Notes under the pieces: model-generated | Told to the model about the DNA's origin: nothing | The model's database searches: none | Seen by the model: only the letters and a program-made list of their open reading frames with translations | Made by a program: the position numbers and the translations under genes | Origin: Siccirubricoccus sp. G192 | GTDB lineage: Bacteria; Pseudomonadota; Alphaproteobacteria; Acetobacterales; Acetobacteraceae | Reading direction: 5' to 3' | Assembly: GCF_019084075.1 (NCBI RefSeq) | Contig: NZ_JAHREN010000001.1 | Location: 3,755,501 to 3,819,500, forward strand | DNA: 64,000 nucleotides | Shown: piece after piece, positions 9,195 to 17,708 of the stretch | How the letters are laid out: each line of letters opens with the position of its first letter | Numbering within the stretch: position 1 is the first letter of the stretch

Positions 9195-9685
9195 CCCGTG
9201 GGGTCCAGCGCGGCGCCTTCGGCCGGCGTGCCGGTGAAGCCGAGCCGACGCAGCGCGGCGATGGAGCCGGCCGCGTCCCGGTGATGCACGAAGACGCCCC
9301 CTGCCCGCTCCCAGCCCTCGCGGGCGCTGGCACGGTCATCGACCAGCACATGGCCGGGGCCGGAATGGCGCCCCTTCTCGCGGCTCATGCAGGTGATGAC
9401 CGGCACATGCGCGCCGAGCATCCGGACGACCCAGCGCCGTTTCTGCTCCGGCGCCCAGGCACCGAGCGGCAGGCCGGTGAGGATGGTGGGCTGGTGCGGT
9501 TCGCAGAAACGCCAGAGATCCAGCGCATCCGCCATGAACTCCAGGGTCTCGAAGAAGCGTGGCTCGCGCGCCAGGGCCTGCCACATGGCGCGCAGCGGCA
9601 AGGCTTCCGGCCGGCTGCCGGTCACCGCCTGTACGCCGCGGTCGAAATCCGCCAGTACCCCATCGAGGTCGAGGAACAGCCGCAT
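9191..9685 (-). CDS. HAD-fold 5'-nucleotidase-like phosphatase
   Basis: Protein of 164 residues resembling the NT5C (5',3'-deoxyribonucleotidase) branch of HAD phosphatases. The nucleophile motif is FLDLDGVLADFD (Asp6 and Asp8). Motif II is TILTGLP near residue 70, and the C-terminal acid motif is HVLVDDRASAREGW. I infer dephosphorylation of a nucleotide or similar small phosphate. The start at 9685 is chosen because the DLDG motif should lie within 10 residues of the N-terminus and a GGAGG-type site precedes it. It is coupled to the flavoprotein gene downstream through a 4-base overlap and follows the small hypothetical gene by 16 bases. Confidence 0.82.
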   Translation of the reverse strand: MRLFLDLDGVLADFDRGVQAVTGSRPEALPLRAMWQALAREPRFFETLEFMADALDLWRFCEPHQPTILTGLPLGAWAPEQKRRWVVRMLGAHVPVITCMSREKGRHSGPGHVLVDDRASAREGWERAGGVFVHHRDAAGSIAALRRLGFTGTPAEGAALDPTG

Positions 9686-9701
9686 CCGGCCGTGGCCTCC
9701 C

Positions 9702-9954
9702 TCAGCGGCGCCGCTTCGCCGGGCCGGGCCGGTTCTGCCGTGTCGCGTCGTCCGGGGTGCGGTGGTCCACCGCCCCGCTCTGCGGCCCCGGAAAGACATC
9801 CACCGGCCCGCCAAGATTGGCGCCGAGTTCCGAACGGTCGCCCGGCTGCGCCTGATCTGGGGGGGATCGGGCGATCGACCGTGCCGGCGGCCGGCCCCTC
9901 CCGTGCCCCCGTTTCCATTGGTTCGTCCTCTGGCGGCTTGTGCTTCCTGTCCAT
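9702..9954 (-). CDS. Small hydrophilic protein, about 83 aa (frameshifted in a G7 run)
   Basis: Unrecognised small gene. The first part (MDRKHKPPEDEPMET to TVDRPIPP) and the last part (DQAQPGDRSELGANLGGPVDVFPGPQ to AKRRR) lie in different frames. They join cleanly if the run of seven G at 9859-9865 on the + strand had six. The joined product is polar, rich in Pro, Gly, Asp and Arg, with no signal peptide or membrane segment, and is probably disordered. It lies 16 bases upstream of the HAD gene on the same strand. The fact that removal of one base gives a sensible protein is the main reason to believe it is real. Confidence 0.5.
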
Positions 9955-10010
9955 GCTGCGGCCTCCGATGCAGCAGGCGGCAACGCGGAGGGAAAGCCAG
10001 GGTTCGACCC

Positions 10011-11684
10011 TCAGGCCAGCGGCGGGCTCCATGCCATGCGCCGCAGGTCGAGCCCGCAGAGCCCCTCCAGCCCATGCGCCGCCGCCCAGGCGCGGATCTC
10101 GGCGGCATAGGCCGGCTGCCCCGGCAGCGCGGCAGGCCAGCCCGGCGGGTTGAAGGTGGAGATGCCGTTCACCGTCGGCAGGTGAAGCACGGCGGCAACC
10201 AGCATCGCCTCCACATTGTGGTTGTAGGCATCCTCCACCGCCTCGCCGAAGCGGCTCTCGGCGCGGGCGGCGGTGACGTAGAAGGCGCGGCATCCGGCGG
10301 GCGGCGGCGGCACGGCATTCAGCCTGGCCAGTTCATAGGGCCGGTCGAGGAACAGCGGTGCGTAGAGATTGACCTGCTCCAGCAGCAGCAGGGCGCAGGC
10401 CAGGGCGATGACGGGCCGGGGCCAGCGCCGCACCCGGCTGGCAAGCCAAGCCAGCGCCAGGCCGATCACCGGCAGGGTGATGAAGATCTGGTAGCGCGCC
10501 ACCACCCGCGCCGCCCTGGCGCCCGGCACCCATTGATAGACCAGGGACCAGCCGGTCACGCCGCCGACCTGGAGGGTGAGCGCCCAGGTGACCAGGCTGG
10601 CCAGGCCCAACGCCCGCAGCAGCGCCAGCCGCGCCGGCGCCATGCCGCCGGCGCCGCGCCAGAGCCAGGCCAGGGCGGCGCCGAAGCCCAGCAGCAGCAG
10701 GGGCGGCAGGCCGGTCATGCGCTCGCTCCAGGCCGGGAAGCCGGGGCGGAAGCCGTCGTTCAGCAGGGTGACGAGCCAGCCCCAGAGCAGGTTCCGCTCG
10801 CCGACATGCACGACATCCAGCAGCGAGGGGGTATGGCTCAGCACCATTGCCCAGGGATGCATGCCCGTCTCGGCCGCCTTGGGGAGATAGAGGATCAGGA
10901 AGGGCAGATTGCAGACCACCGCCAGGGCAAGCAGCGCCACCAGCGGTAGGGCCTGCGCCCGCAAGGCCAGGAACAGCGCCCGCCGCCCTTCCCTTCCCGC
11001 CACCGCGAGCCAGGCCAGCAGCGCGGCGCCACCGAAGAACAGGCTGTACCAGGCCATGTAGAAGCCGGTCATCAGCAGGGCGGCGAAGCCGAGGCAGCAG
11101 CCGGCACCCCAGCCCAGCAGCGCGGCGCGGCGCCCCTCCAGCAAGGCCCCAAGTGCGCCATGCAGCAGCAGCGCCAGCACCGGCACGAAGGAGACGCTGA
11201 AAAGCTGGGCGTGGCTGGCCCGGATGAAGAGGTTGTTGCTGATGGTGAAGAGCACGGCGCCCAGCAGCGCCCAGCCGAATCCCAGGCGCAGTACCCGCCG
11301 GCCGGTGAGGAAGGCGGCGCCGAAGCCGATCACCCGGGTGGTGAGGTTCACCAGCTCGCCGCTCAGGAAGGGATCGGCCCCGGCGGCGCGGAAGCCCGCA
11401 TGCAGCAGGCCGAAGAGCAGATAGCCGTCGTTGTAGCCGAGCGTGCCGGGCACCGGGTGGAAATAGCCGGTCTGCGACCAGGGCGAGAGCCCGCGCAGCA
11501 CATTGTACCAGTGCTCCAGGATCGAGATCTCGATCACCGCGTCATGCCGGTCGCCCAACAGCAGGGTGAAGCCGTTGGCGATCTGGTAGCGGAAGAAGAA
11601 GCCGACCGAGAGGGCACCCGTCAGCACGACCAGCAGCAGCCGCAGGGCCGTGCGGCCGGCGGATTCGGTAACGGCTGGCGGCAT
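10011..11684 (-). CDS. Polytopic membrane protein, possible GT-C glycosyltransferase
   Basis: Membrane protein of 557 residues with about 10-12 hydrophobic helices spread along residues 12-440 and a soluble C-terminal part of about 90 residues. After the first helix there is an acidic loop (LLLGDRHDAVIEISILEHW). An acidic pair there is typical of GT-C glycosyltransferases that use lipid-linked sugars, but I see no family-specific motif. The start at 11684 has AGGAG eight bases upstream; an earlier in-frame ATG at 11762 adds a non-hydrophobic tail. A surface-sugar or glycan role is inference. Its neighbours on the same strand are unrelated enzymes. Confidence 0.7.
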   Translation of the reverse strand: MPPAVTESAGRTALRLLLVVLTGALSVGFFFRYQIANGFTLLLGDRHDAVIEISILEHWYNVLRGLSPWSQTGYFHPVPGTLGYNDGYLLFGLLHAGFRAAGADPFLSGELVNLTTRVIGFGAAFLTGRRVLRLGFGWALLGAVLFTISNNLFIRASHAQLFSVSFVPVLALLLHGALGALLEGRRAALLGWGAGCCLGFAALLMTGFYMAWYSLFFGGAALLAWLAVAGREGRRALFLALRAQALPLVALLALAVVCNLPFLILYLPKAAETGMHPWAMVLSHTPSLLDVVHVGERNLLWGWLVTLLNDGFRPGFPAWSERMTGLPPLLLLGFGAALAWLWRGAGGMAPARLALLRALGLASLVTWALTLQVGGVTGWSLVYQWVPGARAARVVARYQIFITLPVIGLALAWLASRVRRWPRPVIALACALLLLEQVNLYAPLFLDRPYELARLNAVPPPPAGCRAFYVTAARAESRFGEAVEDAYNHNVEAMLVAAVLHLPTVNGISTFNPPGWPAALPGQPAYAAEIRAWAAAHGLEGLCGLDLRRMAWSPPLA

Positions 11685-11845
11685 GGATGGCGACTCCTGC
11701 TTCCCGGTGCTGAACCCCCGGCTTTTTCCGGTGAAGCATGGCTTTGTCGAGGCAGCCGGCACTGGCCTGGCCCACGAGAGGGGCAGGCTTCGCGCGGCGC
11801 CCGGATGGGCCGCGCGGTGCCTCAGCCCTGCGGCGACATGGCCGC

Positions 11846-12803
11846 CTAATAGCCCGCGGCGCGGTCCACCACGGCGGTGAGCGGCGCATCATCGAGGAAG
11901 CGGCGGAGATTCTCCACCAGCAGCGCCGCCACCAGGGCGTCGCGCGTCGGGTGCATGCCGCCGATATGCGGCAGCACGGTGATGCCCTCGGTGCTCCAGA
12001 AGGGGTGCTCCGGCGGCAGGGGTTCCTGGCGGAAAACGTCCAGCACCGCGCCGGCGATCTGGCGGTCCCGCACCGCCGCCACCAAGTCGGCATCCACGAT
12101 GAGCTGGCCGCGGCCGAAATTCAGCAGGAAGGCCGTGGGCTTCATCATGGCGAGGCACCGCGCGTCCATGATCTCCGTGGTCTCCGGCGTGACCGGCAGC
12201 AGCAGCAGCACGAAATCCGATTGCGCCAGCACCTCCGGCGTCCGCTCCGGCGGGAAGACCTGCTCCACCCCCGGCAGCGGTCCCTCATGGCGGCGCGTGC
12301 CGATCACCCGCAATTCCCAGCGCCGCCGCCTTGCGCGCCACCTCCTGCCCGATCGCGCCGAGGCCGAGGATGCCGAGCGTCTGGCCCGCCAGCGGCACGC
12401 CGACCCGTCGGGTCCAGCGATGCTCCCGCTGCGCCAGGGCGGCAGCGTGGTAGGGCTTAGTCAGATGGAACAGCGCGCCGAGGATATTCTCCGGCATTGC
12501 CACCCGATGCGTGCCGCGGGCGCAGGTGAGCGTGATGCCGTCCCGCAGGTCGTCCCGCGCCAGCCAGGCCTCCACCCCGGCGGTCAGCGCCTGCACCCAA
12601 CGCAGCCGCGGCATCCGGGCAAGCAGGCCCGGTGGCGCCCCCCAGGCGAGCAGCGCCTCGGTCTCCGCCAGCATCGCCGCATCGGGCGTGGCACCGCGCG
12701 GCAGGGTGGTGACGCGCAGGCGGTCGGCGAGGCCGGCAGCGGCGATGGCATCGCGATAGGCGCCGGCTTCGTCGATCCAGAGCAGCAGCGAGGGCTGGGC
12801 CAT
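11846..12803 (-). CDS. D-2-hydroxyacid dehydrogenase (frameshifted)
   Basis: NAD(P)-dependent dehydrogenase of the D-isomer-specific 2-hydroxyacid family, about 318 residues after repair; it would interconvert a 2-hydroxyacid and a 2-oxoacid. The dinucleotide motif is LGILGLGAIGQEVA. The catalytic set is Arg in NFGRGQLI, Glu in RQEPLPPEHP and His in LPHIGGMHP. N-terminal and C-terminal halves are in different frames. One extra base in the AATTC at 12312-12315 separates KAAALG from LRVIGTRRHEG. It lies directly downstream of the aminotransferase gene, 11 bases away, so a shared operon and a common amino/oxo/hydroxy acid route are plausible. Confidence 0.87.
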
Positions 12804-12814
12804 GATGTCTGCTC

Positions 12815-14107
12815 CTAGAGCGCGGCGGTCGCGGTGGCGAAGGCCTCCAGCGTCTGCGCGATGTCCTCGGGCGTATGCGCCAACGACAGGTAGTATTTGC
12901 TCTCGCCCTTCAGCACGCCGCCGGCGCGAAGGTGCCGGTTGAAATGCTGCTGCATCGCCTGGTTGGCGCGGAGCGTCGCCCGGTAGTCCCGCACCTCGCC
13001 ATCGGTGAAGACCACGTCGAAGAGCGGGGGCTCGCCCACCAATTGCGCCGGCAGGCCGGCCTGCTTCAGCAGCCGGTCGATGCCGTCCCAGAGGCTGCGG
13101 CCGGTGGCGAAGACCTGCTCATAGGCGCCCGGGCGCCGCAGCACCTCCAGCGTGGCAAGCCCGGCCACGGCGGCGACGGGATTGCCGGAAAGCGTGCCGA
13201 TCTGCATCAGGAACCCGTCATCTCCGACCAGGCCGCGGTCGAAATGCGCCATGATGTCGGCGCGCCCGGCGATGGCGGCCAGCGGGAAGCCGCCGCCGAT
13301 GATCTTTCCCAGCGTGCAGAGATCGGGTGTCACGCCGTAATAGGTCTGGGCTCCGCCATAGGCGAAGCGGAAGCCTGTCACCACCTCATCGAAGATCAGC
13401 GGGATGCCGAAACGCGCCGTCACCTCGCGGAGCGCCTGCAGGAAGCCGGGCTGCGGCGGGATCAGCCGCTGGAAGGGCTCGACGATGACGCCGCCCAATT
13501 CGTCGTGATGCGTCTCGATCAGCCGCACCGCGGTCTCGGCGTCGTTATAGGGCGCGACCAGAACCTCATCCCGCACGCTGCGCGGAATGCCGGCGGAATC
13601 CGGCACCGGCACGGGGAAGTTGTTCAGCCGCTTCGGCGCCAGGCTCATCAGCCCGTAATCGCTCATGCCGTGATAGCCGCCCTCGAATTTCAGAATGCGG
13701 TCGCGGCGGCGGAAGGCGCGGGCGGCGCGCATGGCATAGAGATCGGCCTCGGTGCCGGTGCTGACGAAGCGCAACTGCTCGGCGCAGGGCAAGGCGGCGA
13801 CGATCTCCTCCGCCAGCCGGATGCCATGCTCGTTGTTGGCGAAGAAGGTGGTGCCGAGCGGGATCTGCCGCTGCACCGCCTCCACCACCTCCGGATGGGC
13901 ATGGCCGATGAACATCGGGCCGGAGCCGAGCAGGAAATCCACGTATTCGTTGCCGCTGACATCCCGCACGCGGCCGCCGCGACCCTCGCGGACGACGATG
14001 TCGGCGGCCATGTTGCCGAAGCCGCCGGCCGGCAACACGCGGCGTGCCCGCTCCATCAGCGCCAGCTCGGCGTCGCTGCGGTGTATCTCTCTCATCCGGT
14101 CGCTCAT
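12815..14107 (-). CDS. Class-III PLP-dependent aminotransferase (glutamate-semialdehyde-mutase-like)
   Basis: Fold-type I PLP enzyme of 430 residues. The PLP lysine is Lys268 in TLGKIIGGGFP, with the partner Asp240 in IFDEVVTGFR. The N-terminal segment has GSGPMFIGHAHPEVVEAV, and the cofactor phosphate region STGTEADLYAMRAAR. The pattern is close to glutamate-1-semialdehyde 2,1-aminomutase and its many catabolic relatives. Because no haem genes are nearby and a hydroxyacid dehydrogenase follows, a transaminase role on a small amino acid is more likely than hemL. The exact substrate is unknown. The start at 14107 has GGAGC five bases upstream. Confidence 0.88.
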   Translation of the reverse strand: MSDRMREIHRSDAELALMERARRVLPAGGFGNMAADIVVREGRGGRVRDVSGNEYVDFLLGSGPMFIGHAHPEVVEAVQRQIPLGTTFFANNEHGIRLAEEIVAALPCAEQLRFVSTGTEADLYAMRAARAFRRRDRILKFEGGYHGMSDYGLMSLAPKRLNNFPVPVPDSAGIPRSVRDEVLVAPYNDAETAVRLIETHHDELGGVIVEPFQRLIPPQPGFLQALREVTARFGIPLIFDEVVTGFRFAYGGAQTYYGVTPDLCTLGKIIGGGFPLAAIAGRADIMAHFDRGLVGDDGFLMQIGTLSGNPVAAVAGLATLEVLRRPGAYEQVFATGRSLWDGIDRLLKQAGLPAQLVGEPPLFDVVFTDGEVRDYRATLRANQAMQQHFNRHLRAGGVLKGESKYYLSLAHTPEDIAQTLEAFATATAAL

Positions 14108-14192
14108 CCGATCGCTCCTGGGGCTCGGGCCGGAGCGAGGTTACGCCGCGATGCCGCCCGGCGACCAGCCGGGTAGGCTGGCCCGGCGAATG

Positions 14193-14492
14193 CTACCCCT
14201 GGCGGTCGCCGGCCAGGTTCCGCAGCAGGGGCGGCCACGCCGGGCTGGTGGCCATGGCCGTGGCCATGACGCCGAGGCCGAGCGCGGCGCCCTGGGCGAC
14301 AACCGGAGGCGCCCCAAGCCCGACCAGTCCGATGCACACTCCGACCTGCGCCAGCAGGACGGCCGCGCCGATGCTCAGGGATTGCTGCTGGCCAAGGCCC
14401 TGCCGCGCCGCCGCGGCACCGATGACGAAGCCGGCCAGGATGGCCAGCAGCAGGAAGACGAAGGGACGCCCGGCAAGAATGACATGGGTCAT
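14193..14492 (-). CDS. Small hypothetical membrane protein, 99 aa
   Basis: Unrecognised gene. The product from the ATG at 14492 is mostly hydrophobic, with three segments (about residues 8-26, 38-60 and 63-78): FVFLLLAILAGFVIGAAAA, IGAAVLLAQVGVCIGLVGLG, and a Gly/Ala-rich helix. The frame is open up to 14594, but the extra residues are polar and look like leader sequence. It lies 85 bases downstream of the aminotransferase start on the same strand. A role cannot be given. Confidence 0.5.
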   Translation of the reverse strand: MTHVILAGRPFVFLLLAILAGFVIGAAAARQGLGQQQSLSIGAAVLLAQVGVCIGLVGLGAPPVVAQGAALGLGVMATAMATSPAWPPLLRNLAGDRQG

Positions 14493-14751
14493 GCCGATCC
14501 AACGGCCGTGCGGTCCCGCCGGACACCGCACGATCGATCGAGCCGCTGGCCCTTGCGGGACCCGGCCCCATCCGGAGTCATTATGCAAATTCATGAAACT
14601 GGATGATGATCCTCGGACCGCGGCCGTAATGCCCGGTCCATGGAACCGATGCCCTGCTGCTTGACTTCATGCTTGAGGATGCTCCGGTCCCTGGCTCGCG
14701 GGCCGGCTGGACCGACCGAGCGTGAACCGACAGGACCAAGGATCTCCGCGT

Positions 14752-15372
14752 ATGCTTGACCCGATCCGATCCGCCGGCGCCGCATTGCTGGTGACGCTGC
14801 TGGCCGGATGCGTCCAGCCCGGCCCCCAAGGAGCGGGCTCAGGCCCGGTCTGGGCCTCCCTGCCGCCGGATGCGGTGGTGGGCGCGGGCGACCCGACCCG
14901 GGCCGCGATCCTGAACACCGCCTATGCCTTCGGCACGCCGGCCTCGCTGGCCGGCCGCCCGGCCGATGCGGCCCGCGCCGTCGCGCAGCTCGAATACCTT
15001 GCCACCGAGATTCCCACCGGGCCGCGCTGGCGCGAATTCGACCCGACGGTGGGGCTGGAACTGGAGCAGGCGCGGCGGGAGGAGCGCGCCGTCCTCGGCA
15101 TCGCGCCGCAGGCGCCGCCCCAGGCGGTGATCGATGCGCTCTATGGCACCTCCCGCGCGTTACGGGCGGGCGACCCCGCGGCGGCCCAAAGCCTCCTCGC
15201 GCCGCCGGTCTTCCCGGCGGGCCAGCAGACCCTGCAGCGCTTGGCCAATCTGCCGCCGCTGCCCATCGCCAACCAGGCGACCAGCCGCGCCGCATCCGAA
15301 CTCGACCGCGTCGGCCGGATGGGCGACCGTGGCGGCGGCAACGGCGGCGGCGGTGGCGGCGGCAAGAATTAG
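14752..15372 (+). CDS. Putative lipoprotein with glycine-rich tail
   Basis: Product of 206 residues. An N-terminal hydrophobic stretch (AGAALLVTLLAGC) ends in a lipobox LAGC with Cys20, so lipidation and membrane anchoring are expected. The middle is Ala/Pro-rich and mainly helical, with no domain I recognise. The C-terminus is a glycine-rich run (GNGGGGGGGKN). The start at 14752 is preferred over 14722 because it places the signal sequence at the N-terminus; the ribosome site is weak. It is divergent from the small membrane protein, with about 260 bases between that contain no other gene I can support. Confidence 0.7.
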   Translation: MLDPIRSAGAALLVTLLAGCVQPGPQGAGSGPVWASLPPDAVVGAGDPTRAAILNTAYAFGTPASLAGRPADAARAVAQLEYLATEIPTGPRWREFDPTVGLELEQARREERAVLGIAPQAPPQAVIDALYGTSRALRAGDPAAAQSLLAPPVFPAGQQTLQRLANLPPLPIANQATSRAASELDRVGRMGDRGGGNGGGGGGGKN

Positions 15373-15404
15373 CGGATGCGATGGGCGGCGGCGTAGGGCG
15401 CGCG

Positions 15405-16408
15405 ATGCCGGCATCGGAATTCACGCTGACGGATGGCCGGGGCATGGAGGCCCGCATCGGCGCCCAGGGCGCTCGGCTACTGTCGCTGCGGGTGCCGGGA
15501 TCTGATGCCGCCCCCGTGGAGGTGGTGCTGGGTTTCGCCACCCCCGCCGAATACCTGGCCGATGACGGCTATCTCGGCGCCACCATCGGCCGCTTCGCCA
15601 ACCGCATCGCCAATGGCCGCTTCACGCTGGAGGGCCAGGACTACCGGGTCCCGGTGAACAACCCGCCGAATGCGCTGCATGGCGGGCCGCAGGGCTTCGA
15701 CCGGGCGCTGTGGCAGGCGGCGCCGGAGGCGGGCGGCAGTGCGCTGACCCTCACGCATCTCAGCCCGGACGGCGACCAGGGCTTCCCCGGCGCGCTGCGG
15801 GTTTCTGTGCGCTATGCGCTGGCAGGGGATGGCGCGCTCTCGATCGACTATGAGGCCAGCACCAGCCGGCCGACCGTGCTCAACCTCACCAACCACAGCT
15901 ACTTCAACCTGGCCGGCAGCGGCGACATCCTGGACCATGCGCTCACCCTTGCCGCCGGACGCTTCACGCCCGTGGATCCGACCCTGATCCCGACCGGGGA
16001 GCTGCGTCCGGTGGCCGGCACGCCCTTCGATTTCCTGGCACCCCGCCGCATCGGCACGCGCATCGGCGAGGCCGATGCGCAATTGCGGATCGCCGGCGGC
16101 TACGACCATAATTTCGTGCTCGACGGCGCCGCGGACGCGATGGGGCTGCGCCTCGCCGCCCGGCTTGCGGTGCCCGGCCTCACGATGGAGATGCTGACCA
16201 CCGAGCCGGGACTGCAATTCTACAGCGGCAATTTCCTGGACGGCTCGCGCCACGGCCGCGACGGCAGGCCGCTCGGCCGCCACGCCGGGCTCTGCCTGGA
16301 AACCCAGCACTTCCCGGATCCCCGAATCACCCGGCCTTCCCCTCCACCGTGCTGCGGCCGGGCGAGGTGTTCCGCTCGCGCACGCTGTACCGCTTCAGCG
16401 CCGGGTGA
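15405..16408 (+). CDS. galM: Aldose 1-epimerase (galactose mutarotase family, frameshifted)
   Basis: Mutarotase of about 334 residues that interconverts alpha and beta forms of aldoses. Conserved parts are GRFANRIANGRF, NALHGGPQGFD, the catalytic His region LTNHSYFNLAG and the catalytic Glu in LCLETQHFPD. The last 30 residues (NHPAF to YRFSAG) are in another frame; one base is missing around 16316-16324. I prefer the ATG at 15405; an in-frame ATG at 15381 is possible. It follows the lipoprotein gene by 32 bases and converges on the Zn-dehydrogenase. Whether it serves the sugar genes further along the window is unknown. Confidence 0.88.
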
Positions 16409-16469
16409 ACCGCCCGGTCGTCCGGAGGCGAAGCCCGAGGGCGTGAACCGGCCGGCAGGATACAAGCCG

Positions 16470-17519
16470 CTACAGCAGGAAGACCCCCTTGCCGCTGCTC
16501 TGCCGGTCGAAGAGCCGATAGGCTTCCGCCGCCTGGTCGAGCCGCCACTGCTCGGTGAAGAGGTCGTCCACCCGGATGCCACGGTCGATCACGAATTGCG
16601 CGCATTCCGCCTGGCCGACCGTGGAGAAGGTCCAACTGCCGATCAGGGTGAGCTGCTTGCGCAGCATGTCCGGGCTGACATCGATGGTGACCTCGTTGCC
16701 TTCGCCCACGAAGCAGCAGGTGCCCCAGACCTTGGTGCTGCGGATCGCCGCCAGCCGCGCCTCGGGCGCGGAGGAGGTATCGAGCGTCAGGTCGGCGCCG
16801 AGCCCATGGGTGAGGTCCTTGATCGCGGCGATCGGGTCGGTGGCGCCCGGGTCGATGGTCTCGGCGGCCCCGAAGGCGCGGGCGCGGTCCAGCCGCTGCG
16901 GGCTGATGTCGAGGGCGATGACGCGCGCCCCCATGGCCGCCGCGAGCTGCGTGGCGGAGAGCCCGACCGGTCCCTGGCCGAAGATTGCGATGGTATCGTT
17001 GCCGGAGATGTTCATCCGCCTGAGCGCGCCATAGGCGGTGCCGGTGCCGCAGGAAATGGCGGCGCCGGCGGCGAAGCTCAGTTCCTCCGGCAGCGGCACC
17101 AGCGTATTCGCGGGAACCGCCATGTAGCGCGCATGGCCGCCATGGCTGTTGTTGCCATAGACCTTCACCGCCGTGCGCTGGCAAAGCTGTTGCCAGCCGG
17201 TGCGGCAATGGCCGCAGGTGGTGCAGCCCTGGTAGTGGTGCACCATCACCCGGTCGCCGATGCGCGCCTGGCGCGGATCGACTCCGGGGCCGACAGCGGC
17301 GACCACGCCGCAGGGCTCATGCCCGGCGATCACCGGGCCGCTGGCGGCGGGCAGGCCGTTGTTCTGCCGCACGCCCCTCGGGCGCCGGTAGTGCTTCAGG
17401 TCGCTGCCGCACATGCCGGAGGCCTTCATCTCCAACACCACCTCGCCCGCCCCGGGGGCCGGGTCCGGGAATCCCATGAGATCCAGTTCGCGGTCGCCCA
17501 GGAACACCACGCCACGCAT
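16470..17519 (-). CDS. Zinc-dependent alcohol dehydrogenase (MDR superfamily)
   Basis: Medium-chain dehydrogenase of 349 residues. Catalytic zinc ligands are Cys37 (GMCGSD) and His67-Glu68 (AGHEPCG). The structural zinc site is complete: Cys99, Cys102, Cys105 and Cys113. The NAD(P) fold has IFGQGPVGLSATQL, followed by an acidic residue (ALDISPQ), suggesting NAD preference. It would oxidise an alcohol or sugar alcohol. The substrate is unknown. It is the last gene before the divergent penicillin-acylase gene and converges on galM. Confidence 0.92.
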   Translation of the reverse strand: MRGVVFLGDRELDLMGFPDPAPGAGEVVLEMKASGMCGSDLKHYRRPRGVRQNNGLPAASGPVIAGHEPCGVVAAVGPGVDPRQARIGDRVMVHHYQGCTTCGHCRTGWQQLCQRTAVKVYGNNSHGGHARYMAVPANTLVPLPEELSFAAGAAISCGTGTAYGALRRMNISGNDTIAIFGQGPVGLSATQLAAAMGARVIALDISPQRLDRARAFGAAETIDPGATDPIAAIKDLTHGLGADLTLDTSSAPEARLAAIRSTKVWGTCCFVGEGNEVTIDVSPDMLRKQLTLIGSWTFSTVGQAECAQFVIDRGIRVDDLFTEQWRLDQAAEAYRLFDRQSSGKGVFLL

Positions 17520-17708
17520 GCCTGTTTCCTCCCTCGCCTAAGCGGTTGCAGGTGATGCTAGGCCCGATCCGCGTGAAGGCAACAGCATCCCGGTGCGACC
17601 GCGCCGGGCAGATGGACGCCGGGGCGCGGCTTGCGCATTCTCCGCGCCCTGATCCGCACGGATGGCCATGCCCGCTGCCCCCCCCGCCTCACCCGGAAGC
17701 CCGCTCGC

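Noticed and set aside
14493-14751. Promoter or operator elements in the divergent gap of 259 bases
   Set aside because: Divergent genes flank it, but I could not find -35/-10 pairs or a repeated operator with confidence.
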